From: Amoebidium appalachense | Taxonomy: Eukaryota; Ichthyosporea | Direction: 5' to 3' | DNA length: 64,000 bases | NCBI GenBank assembly: GCA_963693365.1 | Contig: CAVNZM010000001.1 | Location: 13,888,001-13,952,000 of the forward strand | Shown: positions 1-28,065 of the stretch, piece by piece | Position numbering within the stretch: position 1 is the first letter of the stretch | How the letters are laid out: each line of letters opens with the position of its first letter | Translations under genes and position numbers: made by a program | Notes under the pieces: generated by a model | What the model saw: the letters and a program-made list of their open reading frames with translations, nothing else | Told to the model about the DNA's origin: nothing | Databases searched by the model: none

Positions 1-2
1 GA

Positions 3-944
3 TATGCGCTCGAGAACTCCCTTCACCAGCACCTTCGCAACTTTCACAATGTGCGCACTCCTCCACGTTCGCCTATCCATACAAAGCGCAGCCCCAGGTT
101 GAAACACAACGAACATCAGATGTCATCCTTGGAGGATGCCCACGAGGCAGCGAACGCCGCCGCTCTGGTGCAGATCATCCACAGCAATGAAGCCGGTTCC
201 GTTAACCGGAACAGCATCCAGTCCTCGTACCAGGGCCTGCTTGACGCCTTTCCAGGAGGAAACTTCAGTTTTCCAGCAACAAGCACAAGCAACAACAACG
301 GCAACGGCATGGCGCTTGATCTCGACATGCCGGTGTTTCCCTTGGCAACCGTAAAGTCAGAGAACGATATATACTCCACCCTTTCAAACATCAGTTCGGA
401 ACAAAACTTTTACGGCATGCAGCCACCGACACTCTCTTATGCACCGACGATGCCTGAATTAACGCTGAGGAACGCCGAGTGCCCGCCCCCGCTCTCTGCC
501 CCTCTGGCCAACGGAAACATTTCTCTTGTCCCGCAGATGTATCCTAACGGAAATATGGCCCAACAAGTACAGTTGCCACCTGTGGATCTGGTTCAGCCAG
601 CGGTGATTAGTGATAGCACTATGGAGCTGGTGAACCAGATGGTGCAGGGTCAAGAGATCAAGCAAGAGCCGGTGCCCTTTATTGGCGATAGCACGATGGA
701 TGCTGTGACTCGAGCCTTGGAGGAGAGAGACAAGCTGGCCCCTCTGCCCAGTGTGACCCACACATATCAGCAACAACAAGCACCTGCTCTTGGGATAAAT
801 CTAAGTGATAGCACCATCCAGTTTGTGAACCAGTTGCTTGATTCACAGAATGGGGGGAGCAATGTTCATGCAAGTGGCACTGGGCACATGACAAGTGCTG
901 ATAGGATAGAAAGTATTGTACAGCAGCTTAAGACTGGTTCGTAA
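3..944 (+). CDS. C-terminal exon of a probable transcription factor (5' part outside window)
   Basis: The frame is open from base 3 and ends at a TAA at 942-944, giving about 313 residues, so this is the last exon of a gene that starts left of the window. The protein is rich in Ser, Asn, Pro and Gln and has two sumoylation-type sites (VKSE, IKQEP). It carries three spaced copies of a short amphipathic motif: SDSTMELVNQMV, GDSTMDAVTRAL and SDSTIQFVNQLL, with a weaker fourth (ADRIESIVQQLK) at the C-terminus. These are typical of activation regions of nuclear regulators. The first residues (YALENSLHQHLRNFHN) may be the tail of a DNA-binding or coiled region, but I cannot assign a family. Nothing downstream suggests another coding exon. 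That it is coding is secure; that it is a transcription factor is inference. Confidence 0.7.
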   Translation, partial: YALENSLHQHLRNFHNVRTPPRSPIHTKRSPRLKHNEHQMSSLEDAHEAANAAALVQIIHSNEAGSVNRNSIQSSYQGLLDAFPGGNFSFPATSTSNNNGNGMALDLDMPVFPLATVKSENDIYSTLSNISSEQNFYGMQPPTLSYAPTMPELTLRNAECPPPLSAPLANGNISLVPQMYPNGNMAQQVQLPPVDLVQPAVISDSTMELVNQMVQGQEIKQEPVPFIGDSTMDAVTRALEERDKLAPLPSVTHTYQQQQAPALGINLSDSTIQFVNQLLDSQNGGSNVHASGTGHMTSADRIESIVQQLKTGS

Positions 945-2707
945 GGTCTACGTAGTCGCAGCACATAACACACTACATGACACAGTACACATAACATTGT
1001 ATTACACTATATTGCCCTGCTTTCGTTTTTTCTGTTGATGCTCGAATGAAAAGTGTAAGGTCACTGTCGTGACCTTAGTCTGAAGACTTAACCTGTTTGT
1101 TTCCTTTTGTCAGATAGTTTGCATGACCTTGTTGTGTATCATTATGATAGTAGAGCTATGTGATGTGCACAATCTTAGGGAGGTGCTTATAGCCATATGT
1201 ATTAACTAACATGTACAAATTATTATAGAGCACAGGTTGGAAATACTTGTTGCTTGTAATTTTTTAGCGCCGGCGAGAAGGTTTTGTGTTGGTTGTGTGC
1301 GCAATTTTCCGTGCCAGAGGGGGCTTGTGCTGTAGGTGAGAAAAAGCCCGGTATAGGTATACAAGTAAATGTATTTGTAGAGGATCAACGCAACGACGTA
1401 AGTCAACGATGGCCTGTCGGTCTCTCGGGCACCGTATGTTTCGTTTTCACGGCTTCACTGTGCATAATTATCATTGAAACCTTACGCTTGCCCACGTCTA
1501 ACACCTATAGAATTTCAGAAACCTTGGAAGACGCGCTCTCTCTCGCTTTCGGCCCCCCGCCCTCCCCCAGGGTCAAGTTTGGTGATCCTCTGACGTCATA
1601 CTTCAAGCAAGTGCGGTATTTTTTATCGGTGATTCCGATCGCAGCAGCTACGTATGGTAGACTAGCCAGCTACCGTATTCCGGGGCTACATGTACAGAAT
1701 GCGAGTACATAGTTGTGTTTAGATGGTGTTTGGAAACGTTCGGAAAGTTCATACATGTTTTCTGGAACCTACAAATATATATATTTACGAGTAGTGAGAT
1801 TTGATGGGTTGTGTTGGAAGATATTGCACCGCTGAAAGGCTGCTATAAATCGCAGAACCTGTTTGGGAAGGAATTTAAGTTTTGTTTGAACCTTGGGGTG
1901 TAACCAATCAGTTGCACTAGTTTCTACTGCATATTTTGGTTGACCCAAGAGGGTGAGTAGTAGGTTAGTGTTTTCAAATACATTAGGAGAGGAGGGAGAT
2001 TTTGTACCAGTTCGAAGTTTGCTAAAGGAGCACGCAACGACCAAGGCCGCATCATCGCTGAATTGGTGATCCTTTGTCCGCACAAGGTGAGCCACGGGAA
2101 CCTCGAAGTGGTCTTTCTGGGAGAATTTTTGTTTCTTTTCTTCTTTCTCTCTCTACCTCGATGTGGTGCGTGTGTGTGGGGGGGTTTAGGAGGGGAGGGG
2201 GTGAGGGGATGAAGGGAGGGGAGGGGGTTGGAGAGCGGGAGGGGGAGGAGAGAGGGGAGTGGTTTTAACTTGACATTTGTGTCAATAGAGGAGAGAAAGC
2301 GGTTCCATCTGACTCCCCCTTCCCTGCCCCCTTCCCCCCCCCCCCCCCCCCCCCTCCCCCCCCCCCCTCCCCCGCCCCGCCCCTCCCCCACTCACCCTTC
2401 TCACCCCTCTCTTTTTACAAAGCGTCCGCTGTAAAAGGTCTCTGCCTTGCGTCCCGTCCCGTTGCTAGCTTGCATCCGCCAAGTATGAAATGTGTTCTGC
2501 ATGTTTAATTACTTCGTCGTTAGCAAAGTCTCAAGGTGTCACCCACAACATGCCCCCTCCCCCTCCCCCTCCCCGCCCTCGTCCCCTCCCCTTCCCCATT
2601 CTCCCCCCGCTCCCGCTTCCCATACCATTTCCCCTTTGCTCTTGTCTTCCTACACCAGGACACTAGCAACATTGACACGAACCACACCTTCTTCCCGTCT
2701 ATGTGGT

Positions 2708-2750
<43 letters not shown>

Positions 2751-2844
2751 ATTTCTCCTCCTCACGGGGCCTTCCCCATGGCAGTGTTAGGGCAGACTTG
2801 CTTGCAAAGGCAAGGCTTTATGGTTCTATGAGCCACAGTGTGCC
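945..2844. other. 3' UTR and intergenic stretch
   Basis: This holds the presumed 3' UTR of the upstream gene, then pyrimidine/purine-biased sequence with C-runs at 2335-2390 and 2710-2750. A 142-codon open frame at 1284-1712 has no recognisable domain or coding character. The promoter and 5' UTR of the Smaug gene should lie towards the right end, but I see no defined TATA-type element. Confidence 0.5.
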
Positions 2845-19321
<16,477 letters not shown>

Positions 19322-20314
19322 CGTACGTAGTGCTGCCTTTGTGCCTCCTTTCCTTCTGTTTTTTCTGTTTTTCCTTCTTTTTTTTTTCTTTCTCCCCCTT
19401 TTCCTGCTTCTTTTTTTGGTGTATATATTATCCATGTTTCTGTGGGTGTGGGTGTGGGTGGTGTTGTGTGTGCCTGTGTGGGCGAAAAGGACGAGAGAGT
19501 GTGGAAGCGTGAAAATTAGGGCAGGTCTGGTGGTTGCTGTAGTGGTTCCTGCATGCGGAATATTCCCTTGAAGTGTGTATATAGATGCGTGGCTGCCTTC
19601 CTAAGTACTCGTTTTTAGGCATGTTTGCATATGTATGGACCCTAGCCTGCATGTTGCATTGGGTGGTGCAAAACTGACTTGTCGTCACCCGGCCAATATT
19701 ACCGCACACACAGGCGCTGGCACACCCGGGCACACCCGGGCACACACACACCACCACAGGCATCAGCTTTCATGATTGGGGCAGAGAGAGGATCATCTTC
19801 GAAATCCCTAGCAGGTCTGGGGCTGTGGGTTTTGTGTATAACGGGAAAATAAGTGCAAGGACCAATGGGAATCCTGTGTTAAATCTGGCATCCAATAGCA
19901 TGCCGACGATATAATTTATATATCCAGCAGTGGTTGGACGTGGAGACGGCGTTGATCGCACCGACGACAATTGAGCAGGTTCTCTTTTTTGTGTCGTCGT
20001 GTTTTTGGATATACATATGGGGTGGTGTATATCTCATTGACAGACTGTACCTTAGAAAAAAAAACAATAGGGTTGAAGTTTGTGTGGAGTGGGTTAAGAA
20101 TATCTTTATCCGGGGTTTTCATGCTGCTGCCCATGATAGTACGATCGGCAGGTCCCGATTCTACTGCATAAGACTTTGTGTGCCGGTTGTGCAACTGTAT
20201 TTGATTTACACCTTCATTTCTAAAATTTCAGTTTCTAGGTGTGTTAGTATGTGAAAATAATTGTGCCGATCCGAGGGTAGGCGGACAGGCGGGCAGGATT
20301 TGGGGGGGGGGGCA

Positions 20315-20397
<83 letters not shown>

Positions 20398-21146
20398 CTC
20401 CAATCAGTAATGTTCTTACAGACCGAGATCTAAGACTCGGCCCATATCTTGTCATGGGTGTGTGTGGGCTGGCCGGCACACCCACTCCTTGAGATTTCAT
20501 CAACACAGAAAAAATGTTGGCATGCATTATTATGAAAATAAAACGCATGCTGAGCGTGTTGATCAGAATTAGTGAATTAAGTGCACCGTAGCTTGGTGGC
20601 CAGATCGGACTTATTCTTTCGGATTAGTGACCAGGCAGAGAGGGAGGGACTGACATGTGACCCCATGATCTATGTAGCCCCCCCCCCCCCCCCCCCCCCC
20701 CCCTCCCCCCCCTCCCCACACACACACACACACACACACGCACAAAAAAAAAAAAAAATGCGCACACACGTATACACACACACACAGTCACCGTGACACA
20801 CGCACGCACTGACACACACGCACACACACGCACACACGCACGCAACAAGCGCGCACACACATGTGCACACACACATACACACAAACACATATGCACACAC
20901 GCACACACACACACACATACACACAAACACATATGCACATACGCACACGCACACACATACGCACATACGCGTACACACACACACGCGCGCGCGCACGCGC
21001 CCGGTACCTGCACGTGCACACACGTGCACATTCGACATCAGAACAGAGTATACTATGAATGAGCTTGAAGTTTGCTTGTGCAGGTATGACTTATTTACTT
21101 CTCGTAATGACGCTAGTACTTCTGGGGTAGGGGGGGGGTGGGGGGA

Positions 21147-21182
<36 letters not shown>

Positions 21183-21331
21183 GGGATACTGAGAAGAGGG
21201 TTGTGGGATACATATTACATGTTTTGATTCAAGTTTTGTTTCAAACTTTTTTTTGCTGCTTGCTATGTAGCCAGATTCAGCCAATCCACCTTAACTGCAT
21301 AGTTGCAGCTGCGAATTCGAAGATACGAAAC
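19322..21331. other. Intergenic stretch with two unplaced exon candidates
   Basis: Follows the Smaug stop codon. Two segments have exon-like borders and coding-like translation on the plus strand: 19758-19812 (ISFHDWGRERIIFEIPS) and 19932-19979 (WLDVETALIAPTTIEQ). Their phases do not join, so I do not build a gene. The rest is T-rich or (CA)n sequence with a G-run at 20318-20397. Confidence 0.3.
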
Positions 21332-21614
21332 CGTTACCGTGCATCAACTCAAAAGCATACTATAAATAAATAATTAATATAGCTAATATAGTGCCGTACT
21401 ACTGCATTACATCATGATATTCTTTATTTTTTTTTTTTATTTTTTTTTTATTTTATCCCGTTTCACTCCCAGCGAGGCACTGCCTCAGGGGAGCTTACCG
21501 TCTTCCGCCTAGACACAGATCGTACTGTATAGCACACTCATAAGTCAGGATTCTAATTGACCCCAACTGGGATTACATCATGATAGCATTGTACATATTT
21601 ATGCGTGTGTATAT

Positions 21615-21655
<41 letters not shown>

Positions 21656-21708
21656 GTGTGTCAATGTGTGTGCCACCTTGTGTGTTTGTGTGTGTGTTTG
21701 CATAAGTG
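21332..21708 (+). repeat. Left arm of a large inverted duplication (filled site)
   Basis: Bases 21332-21405 and 21586-21708 are about 97% identical to the reverse complement of 30028-30215. The arm ends at the start of the cysteine-repeat coding region. The only large difference is the insertion described at 21420-21571. Confidence 0.85.
21420..21571 (-). mobile_element. Short retroinsertion (SINE-like) with 14-bp target duplication
   Basis: A 152-bp insert is flanked by exact 14-bp direct repeats ATTACATCATGATA at 21406-21419 and 21572-21585. The inverted paralogue at 30028-30215 holds the target only once and no insert. On the minus strand the insert ends in an A-rich tail (AAATAAAAAAAAAATAAA pattern), so it was retrotransposed in minus orientation. 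No RNA polymerase III box is clear, so it could be a SINE or a 5'-truncated LINE end. Confidence 0.85.
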
Positions 21709-22526
21709 CCCTCCCGGCCAGTTCTGGGGCGAGAAATATCAGCGCTGTTGCGACATCAAAACCTCCACCACCTCCATCCCCACACCAAACCCCGATCCGG
21801 TGTGCCCCCCCGGCCAGTATTGGGACGCCAAGTACAATTGCAATGCTGTGACATCAAGACCACAGTGACGTCGTCATCTCTCCCCACACCCACTCCCGCA
21901 TCCGTCTGCCCGCACGGCCAGTATTAGGATGCCAAGTATCAACAGTGCTGTGAGGTCAAAACCACCACCACCACCCTACCCACATTTACTCCTGTCCCGG
22001 TGTGCCCCCCCGGCCAGTACTGGGATGCCAAGTACCAGCAGTGCTGTACCATCAAAACAACCACCACTGCAACCACAACCCCACACTCCTTCCCGTCTGC
22101 CCTCCCGGCCAGTATTGGGATGCCAAGTACAGCCAATGCTGTGACATCAAGACCACTTCATCTCTCCCCACGCCCACACCCGCACCCGCCTGCCCCCCGG
22201 GTCAGTTCTGGGATGCCAAATGCCAGCAGTGCTGCGACATCAAGACCCCCAACGCCCTCTCCCGCCTGCCCCCCTGGCCAGTACTGGGACGCCAAGTACA
22301 GCCAGTGCTGCGACATCAATACCAGTGCCCCGGCCCCTGCCGTGGCTGCTGGCCCGCCCGCTGCCTCGGTCCCTCAGGCCGTGATCTTGGCCCCCCTCAG
22401 CGCCGCAGACGCAGACTCCAAACAGGAATTTGATGGTGCCGCGGACGTGGTGGAGATGGAAAAAAAAACATATTTTAGGAAGACTACTTGTACATTATGG
22501 TTTTGTAAGGCCGACCGTCTATGAAA
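21701..22526 (+). pseudogene. Tandem CPPGQYWDAKYQQCC repeat protein, frame-broken copy
   Basis: Seven copies of a cysteine motif, consensus CPPGQYWDAKYQQCCDIK followed by a Thr/Pro linker (TTTT...PTPTP), of about 30 residues each. The C-terminal tail (VPQAVILAPLSAADADSKQEF, about 22375-22440) matches the tail of the locus at 30216-30476. Reading frame changes between units 2-3, 4-5, 5-6 and 6-7, and unit 3 contains a stop (GQY*DAKY). This is therefore a decaying gene, or has many sequence errors. No family is recognised; paired cysteines with Thr/Pro linkers suggest a secreted or surface protein. Confidence 0.6.
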
Positions 22527-22656
22527 TTTAGCATATCTAAAATCTGGTCCGAAACAATAGAATCATGAATATATTCTCGTGATCTCGTATTCTTAGAAAT
22601 GTACGAAATTCTATTTGATGAAAGCTTTTTGGGTTGCACCCTCGTTTCCCAAGCCC

Positions 22657-22729
<73 letters not shown>

Positions 22730-22809
22730 CCCCCGCCCGCCCCCCGCCCCGCCCCCCGCCCCCGAAAATTTCGAGGGGGGAACGGGGGGGGGGGGGGGGG
22801 GGGGAGTTT

Positions 22810-22861
<52 letters not shown>

Positions 22862-23402
22862 ATCCGAGTCTGCAGTGTGCTTGCCATTAATTTACGGTGT
22901 CATTATTAATAAAACAGCTGCAGCATGTGAAAGTGACCTGCAATCACTTCTACACATTATTATTATGGTATTTTGACTACGTAATGATATCATAGGTATT
23001 AAAAAGGCGAATGTCGCATGCATGGATGTATACGTAGTGTGTGCTTGACGTGTATGTGGTTGCGTGTGTGCATGTTCGTGTGTGTGTGCCGTGTGTGTGT
23101 GCATTGAATGTGACAGCATACTCTACATACACCATGACATTACATGTAGTTAAACTGTAAGTAACATTACAATCATAAACTACCACTATGACATGCTGAA
23201 CATTACTGGAAGTTAAATGTTACAACTAACACCTAACAAACTGATTCTTAAGTTACTGTATTGACTAAGTCTTGGCATCATGATGCCAAATCCCATACTA
23301 ATCGAACCTACTAGACATGCCCTACGTTTGCCACCTGACCCCAAAGCAGCTGGCAGCCACAATAACAATTAGAAAAATAAAAAACTACGTGGAGGGATTG
23401 GC
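22527..23402. other. Gene-free stretch with C/G homopolymers
   Basis: Contains a C-run of about 70 (22658-22728), two G-runs (22783-22804, 22821-22860) and AT-rich sequence. I see no coding exon. Confidence 0.6.
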
Positions 23403-26400
23403 TCACTTCCACCTATTATCCGTGACACTAAAACTGAGCAGGCGGATGCCAAAAGCGGTGACCAGAGCATACAACATGGCCTTGCACCTACAGCATTGCA
23501 TGTAAGTATGACACAGATGGGGAGGGATTGCTAAAGTCAGTTGACAGACGCTACATTGTGCACTGGCTATCGTGCTCGGGTATGTGTGATAATAACTGGG
23601 GTGGAACGCTTGCGGATGGTGCGGGTGCTGGCTAGGGGGAATCACCCCAGACTGTTGGGTGCTTTGGAATTCATCCGCCGAATCGGTTGACGAACTGGTG
23701 GGATCATGCTCCTGAGGGGCAACACCTGTGTTGGTGCTTGCACGTGAAAGGCCGCTGGGCTTGGCCTTCTTTGACGGGGCAGTCTGTGAATTACTCTGTG
23801 ACTTCAGCCCACGTTTCGTGTTTCGTGCTCTCTCGCTTGCTTTCTCCGTAACTGTCCTAGCAGCGGCTTCCTTAGCCCTTGCGATTTCCTCCCTCACCTC
23901 GGCGGCCACCTGACTACGCAAACGTCTTTCCTTCTCAATGTGTTCTATTTTTGACTTGATTTGCTTCAACGTTTTGGAAAGGATGGCATCCAGCCCCACA
24001 CCCTCCTCGTTGCCCTCCAATGCTGCATGGTAATGTGCAAATATGTCCTCCTCTGTTGCCGGCAACTTTTGTTCCGCAAGCGAAATAACAATACTTTCAA
24101 TCAACGCGGTCTCCGCATCCGACCATCTACCCGAACGTACCTCCTCGCCCACAGACACATAATACTCCAAACCATTCTGATCTGTGGTTCGTGTTTGTGT
24201 GAATCGTGCGCGCCGCCTTTGCGTTGGAACCGTGGCAGTGGCCTTGCCCCTGGTGGCTGTTGTGTTGGCCGTATGGGTGGTGTTGGACCCATCACCACTT
24301 CTCAGGGAAAGGTTCCCCCCTTCGCCGGATAAATGCAGCTGCATGGTAGACGGGCGACCTGGACGGTTTGGCTCTGGCCGCTGTCCATGACTGCATTTGT
24401 ATGTGCGTTTGTGTGTGCGTGTGAATGCGCGCGCACGTGTACACATGTGTGTTTGTGTGTGCGTGCGCACACGTGCTCTGTGGGTGCGTGCGTGCGTGGA
24501 TTCGTGCACCTGTGCATCTATCCACACACGTGTATGCATGGACCATGATGCGCGGATGCATTGTGTGTGTGTGTGGGGTGGGGGGGGGGGGGGGGGGGGG
24601 GGGGGAGGGGGGGGGGCTGTGTGTGTGCGTGCACACGTGCATGCGTGTGTGTGTTTAAGTTTGTGTATGGTGTGCGGGTGTGCAGGTGGTGAGCAGTGGG
24701 GAAGGTGGGGGGGGAGGGGGGAGGGGTTAGACATCATGAAACGACGGATACAGGAGGGGGAGGGGATTGGGGAGAGGGGGCTTTTCTTTCCCCTCGGGGG
24801 GGGGGGGGGGGGGAGGAGGGGGGGGGGAAAGGGGGGGGGGTTTTGAATGCGTCAAAAAGTACGAAGTACACAAGAACAAACGGATAACACGATGCAGAAT
24901 GCAAGCCATACATAAAGAGTATGCATAATAAGCAGAGCCCATCCTCAGGGGGGGCCCACGTCATCCACAGTACCCGAGTTTCGACCTATTCCCCTCGTTA
25001 ACGAAACCCAACTCAGATACTGTTTCACTTGAACATGAGTAGGTCACCCGTCTTGGGGAAAGGGGGGGGGGGGGGGGGGGGATAAAGAGAGGGACAAGCA
25101 GAAATACCTGGATTTGGCCAAGTTAAGGTTTCGATTATAAAGTACCAAGTGTGGGCAAATAGAGGATGCAAAAGAAGAAAAGTAGCAAATGCATATCATA
25201 CGGCTCACCTGTTGCCACAATTCTCACACCTGCATGCCTGGGTGCATGCCCGCTTGTTCTTTGCGCATATGCAACGCTCATGCCCATCGTATGCCTGCAC
25301 TTTCCCCCCGCCGTTCTTAAAACCACAAAAAAAACGTGTTCTATCCTTACTGTTTCTATTACAGCTGCAGCCCTTGGCGGGCAACCCACCGAACGTGTCA
25401 GTTGTGTTAGCGTTAGACGCCAACTCCGTCGAGTTTTCCGTGTCAACTGAGTGTGATGTCTGTGCTTGGTTGTTGTCCGAGATTTTGTTCGCATGCGACA
25501 AGCGAGGTATTACCACTGAGTAATGATCTGCTGCACCGTTAAGTGATACGGGTATGGCAATGTTGGGTTCGATGACGGTGGGTGGAGTGACCGCAACTAC
25601 ACCGTGATTGGCAATCGTGCTAAAAATGGTTATTGGTATGCGGAGTGCGTTGGCTAAGCCCAGCACCATCGCGTCACCGGCTGCAGAAGCAAAATGGGCG
25701 CGCCGAGGACAGCGGAAATCATCAGCTACGTATGCGAGGGTCACCCTTGAAAGGAATCCTTGGTATTCTGCTAGATTTCGCCGCCATTCGTTTACCATTA
25801 GTTCGCGTAGCCGTCCAATCGCCTCTATAGGCTCCATATTAGCTGTAAACCCCAATGTGTTGAGGTGTTCACGGGTAGCTACATGACCACTTTGTAGATA
25901 CTGATTGATATAATGCCACACCGAATGAAACAAACAGTTGCCGTCAGCAGGTGTTTCCATAAGCTCCATTCTCCAGGCACCCAGAATTTGAAGAAGGCGT
26001 TGTTGCTGGACCTCAGGTGGCCCGGATATGTCCCTGTGTTGCACATCACAAGGAAGAATAAGCAAAGACAAGAAGTGGGAGGGTGGTAGGGCAGTGCTGG
26101 TGGGGTGGGGTGGGGGGTTGGGGGGGGGGGGGGGGGGGGGGGAGGGGGGGGGGAAAGAGAGAGAAAGACAGATTATGGGGAAGGCGGAAAGGCCGAGGAG
26201 CAGAACAAGGGAAACCTTGGCGTGTGTGTGTGTGTGCGTGTGTGGGTGGGTTGGGGTTGGGGGGGGGGGGGGGGGGGGGGGGGGCATTAGATTATTAACA
26301 ATTCTATAAGTGAATAAGAGTGTGTGCGCTCGTGGCTGCGAGGGAGGGTGCATGCGTGCATGCATGGGTGCGTTCGTGTGTGCATGTGTGTGAAAGGGGA

Positions 26401-26869
26401 GGGGTGTGTGTGTGGGGGGGGGGAGGGGGTGGGGCACTCTGAAGGGGGCCGGGCAGATGTAAGGGAGTACTGATGAAGGAGGGGCTATGAACGGGGGGGG
26501 GGGGGGGGGGGTAGATGCAGATGCTTTCAAATAGGTGGAAGAGAAGCAGGGAGCTTCCAAAAAGGTAGGATGGAAGATATAGGTATACTATTAGAGAATA
26601 ATGAGAATTAGGGGAGGTAAGAGGTAATGGAGGACTTGAAAAGGAGGGACGAATGGGCAGAGGCCCTCCTGAGGGAGGAGGGGGGGGGGAGGGGAACAGG
26701 ACAGGCATAATAAGTGGGCCTGGGGAGGCAGGTTGTCTGACAAAAAACTGGTGTCACTTGGGTTGGAAGGAGAGATGGATTGATACGTGCAAGGAAGTAA
26801 GGAGGTGGAGCAGTTGGGCGGAAGAATTGTGGGAAGGAGGAGAGGGGGAGGGGGATGCAGAAAAGGGGG

Positions 26870-26904
<35 letters not shown>

Positions 26905-27347
26905 GGGGGGGGGGAAAGGGGGTGGGGGGAAAGGGGAGGGAGGCCCTGCAGGGAAAGGGGGGGAGAGGCGAGAGGGAGGAGCGGGGGGGGCGTTGGAGGG
27001 GAAGGGGGGGGGGGGGGGGGGGGGGGGGGTGTTCGGCAGGAAGCACCTGGCAAGCTGTATGTCTGCTGCCACGGCCTCGTCAAAGAACACTAGAGTGAAG
27101 AGCAGATGATCCGGGTCCTGTGCTGCTAAAGCAAACCCCTCGGAGCTGTGCACAGACCCAATCAGCTTGCGCATCGCACGCCGGGCGTTAAGCTTGCGGC
27201 CTGCTAGGCGCACACATGTTGACACGTTGAATGGACCGGGGCTCTCGTCACTTGACCCCTCATCGTCATCGTCAGAGCCATCACTGTCGAAAGACCCAAC
27301 CTCCATACCACACTCAGCCAAGGAACATTTGCCATTATTGCCATAAG
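23403..27347 (-). CDS. OTU peptidase + CXC-like + SANT-like + LSD1-type zinc finger gene (5' end not found)
   Basis: Three minus-strand exons chain in phase: 27347-27047, 26033-25209, 24390-23403 (stop TGA). Exon A has an acidic tract (SDGSDDDDEGSSDESPGPF). Exon B holds an OTU-type cysteine protease core with the catalytic PADGNCLFHSV motif and the later histidine in ADHYSVVI, then a cysteine cluster GCSCNR...ERCICAKNKRACTQACRC, like CXC zinc-binding repeats. Exon C has a SANT/Myb-like helix set (GRWSDAETALIESIVISLAE), a charged coiled coil, a Lys/Ser-rich linker and a C-terminal CSVCQLTLAI...MQCCRC zinc ribbon of LSD1 type. Donor CAACAG|GTGAGC and acceptor AATGCAG|T link B to C. The combination suggests a chromatin or mobile-element-derived protein, which is inference. 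A start codon is not evident; upstream exons are expected. Confidence 0.65.
24831..25054 (-). mobile_element. Poly(C)-tailed intronic element, minus-strand copy (5'-truncated)
   Basis: Reverse complement of copies 1-3 from AAGACGGGTGACC to the GCATTCAAAA/poly-C end, which appears as a G-run ending at 24840 on the plus strand. It sits in the intron between the second and third exons of the minus-strand OTU gene, so it is also sense to its host gene. Confidence 0.8.
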
Positions 27348-28065
27348 CTGCAGAGTGAAGACAAAGACAGGGTGAAAGAATAGCTGGTCAATGGTTGCCA
27401 GTTCTATAAAGAACCCACTCCCAACCGAATCCCCCATCCAACCCCCCCCCCCCCCCCCCACACACACACACAACATACATACACACACACATACACACAC
27501 ACACACCGCCCACACCCTCCCCACCCCCCCCCTCTTGCTCTCGGCCCCCTCCCCTGCCTAATTCTCCACTTCCCCCTTCTCCCTCTCCGTCCCACCCTCC
27601 CGCCCTTCCTCTTTACCGACTGCCCTCCTCTCTTTGCCCCTCTCTTTCTGTCTTTTCCGCCATCCCTCCCTCTACCCTTTCTCCCCCTCCCTCCTTCCCT
27701 CCAACCCTCCCACCCACCCATCCTTCCCTCCCTTTCTCCCTACCCTGACCTCTCCCCCTTCCCCCCTCCCCTGTCTTTAACATACACACACAGGCACACA
27801 CATCATGCCAAACAGATCATGGGACAGGCACAAAGGTCCATAAGATTAAGTGCAAGGGAAGGCCTGAGCGGTGAAGGCATTGGTATCCACAAGATGCAAA
27901 AGGACACACCTAACGTATTACATAAAAAACAACTTCTAAAACGGAGGAACCACCTGTAAGGCCCAGAACAGAGAGACAGGGGAGGGGGAGAGAAAAAGTG
28001 GAAAAGAGGCAGGGGGTGGTGGGGAGAGAGGGGGGGGGAGGGGGGGGGGGGGGGGGAGGGATCAC
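27348..28065. other. Intergenic or intronic pyrimidine-rich stretch
   Basis: C-rich and CA-rich sequence between the small secreted-type ORF and the OTU gene exon A. One possible minus-strand exon near 27905-27810 (CPFASCGYQCLHRSGL) is too weak to call. Confidence 0.4.

Noticed and set aside
1284-1712. 142-codon open frame after the first gene
   Set aside because: No domain, no splice context and no coding-like composition; likely 3' UTR or intergenic.
25149-25886. Plus-strand open frames opposite the OTU exon
   Set aside because: Antisense shadows of the minus-strand exon that has catalytic motifs and splice sites.
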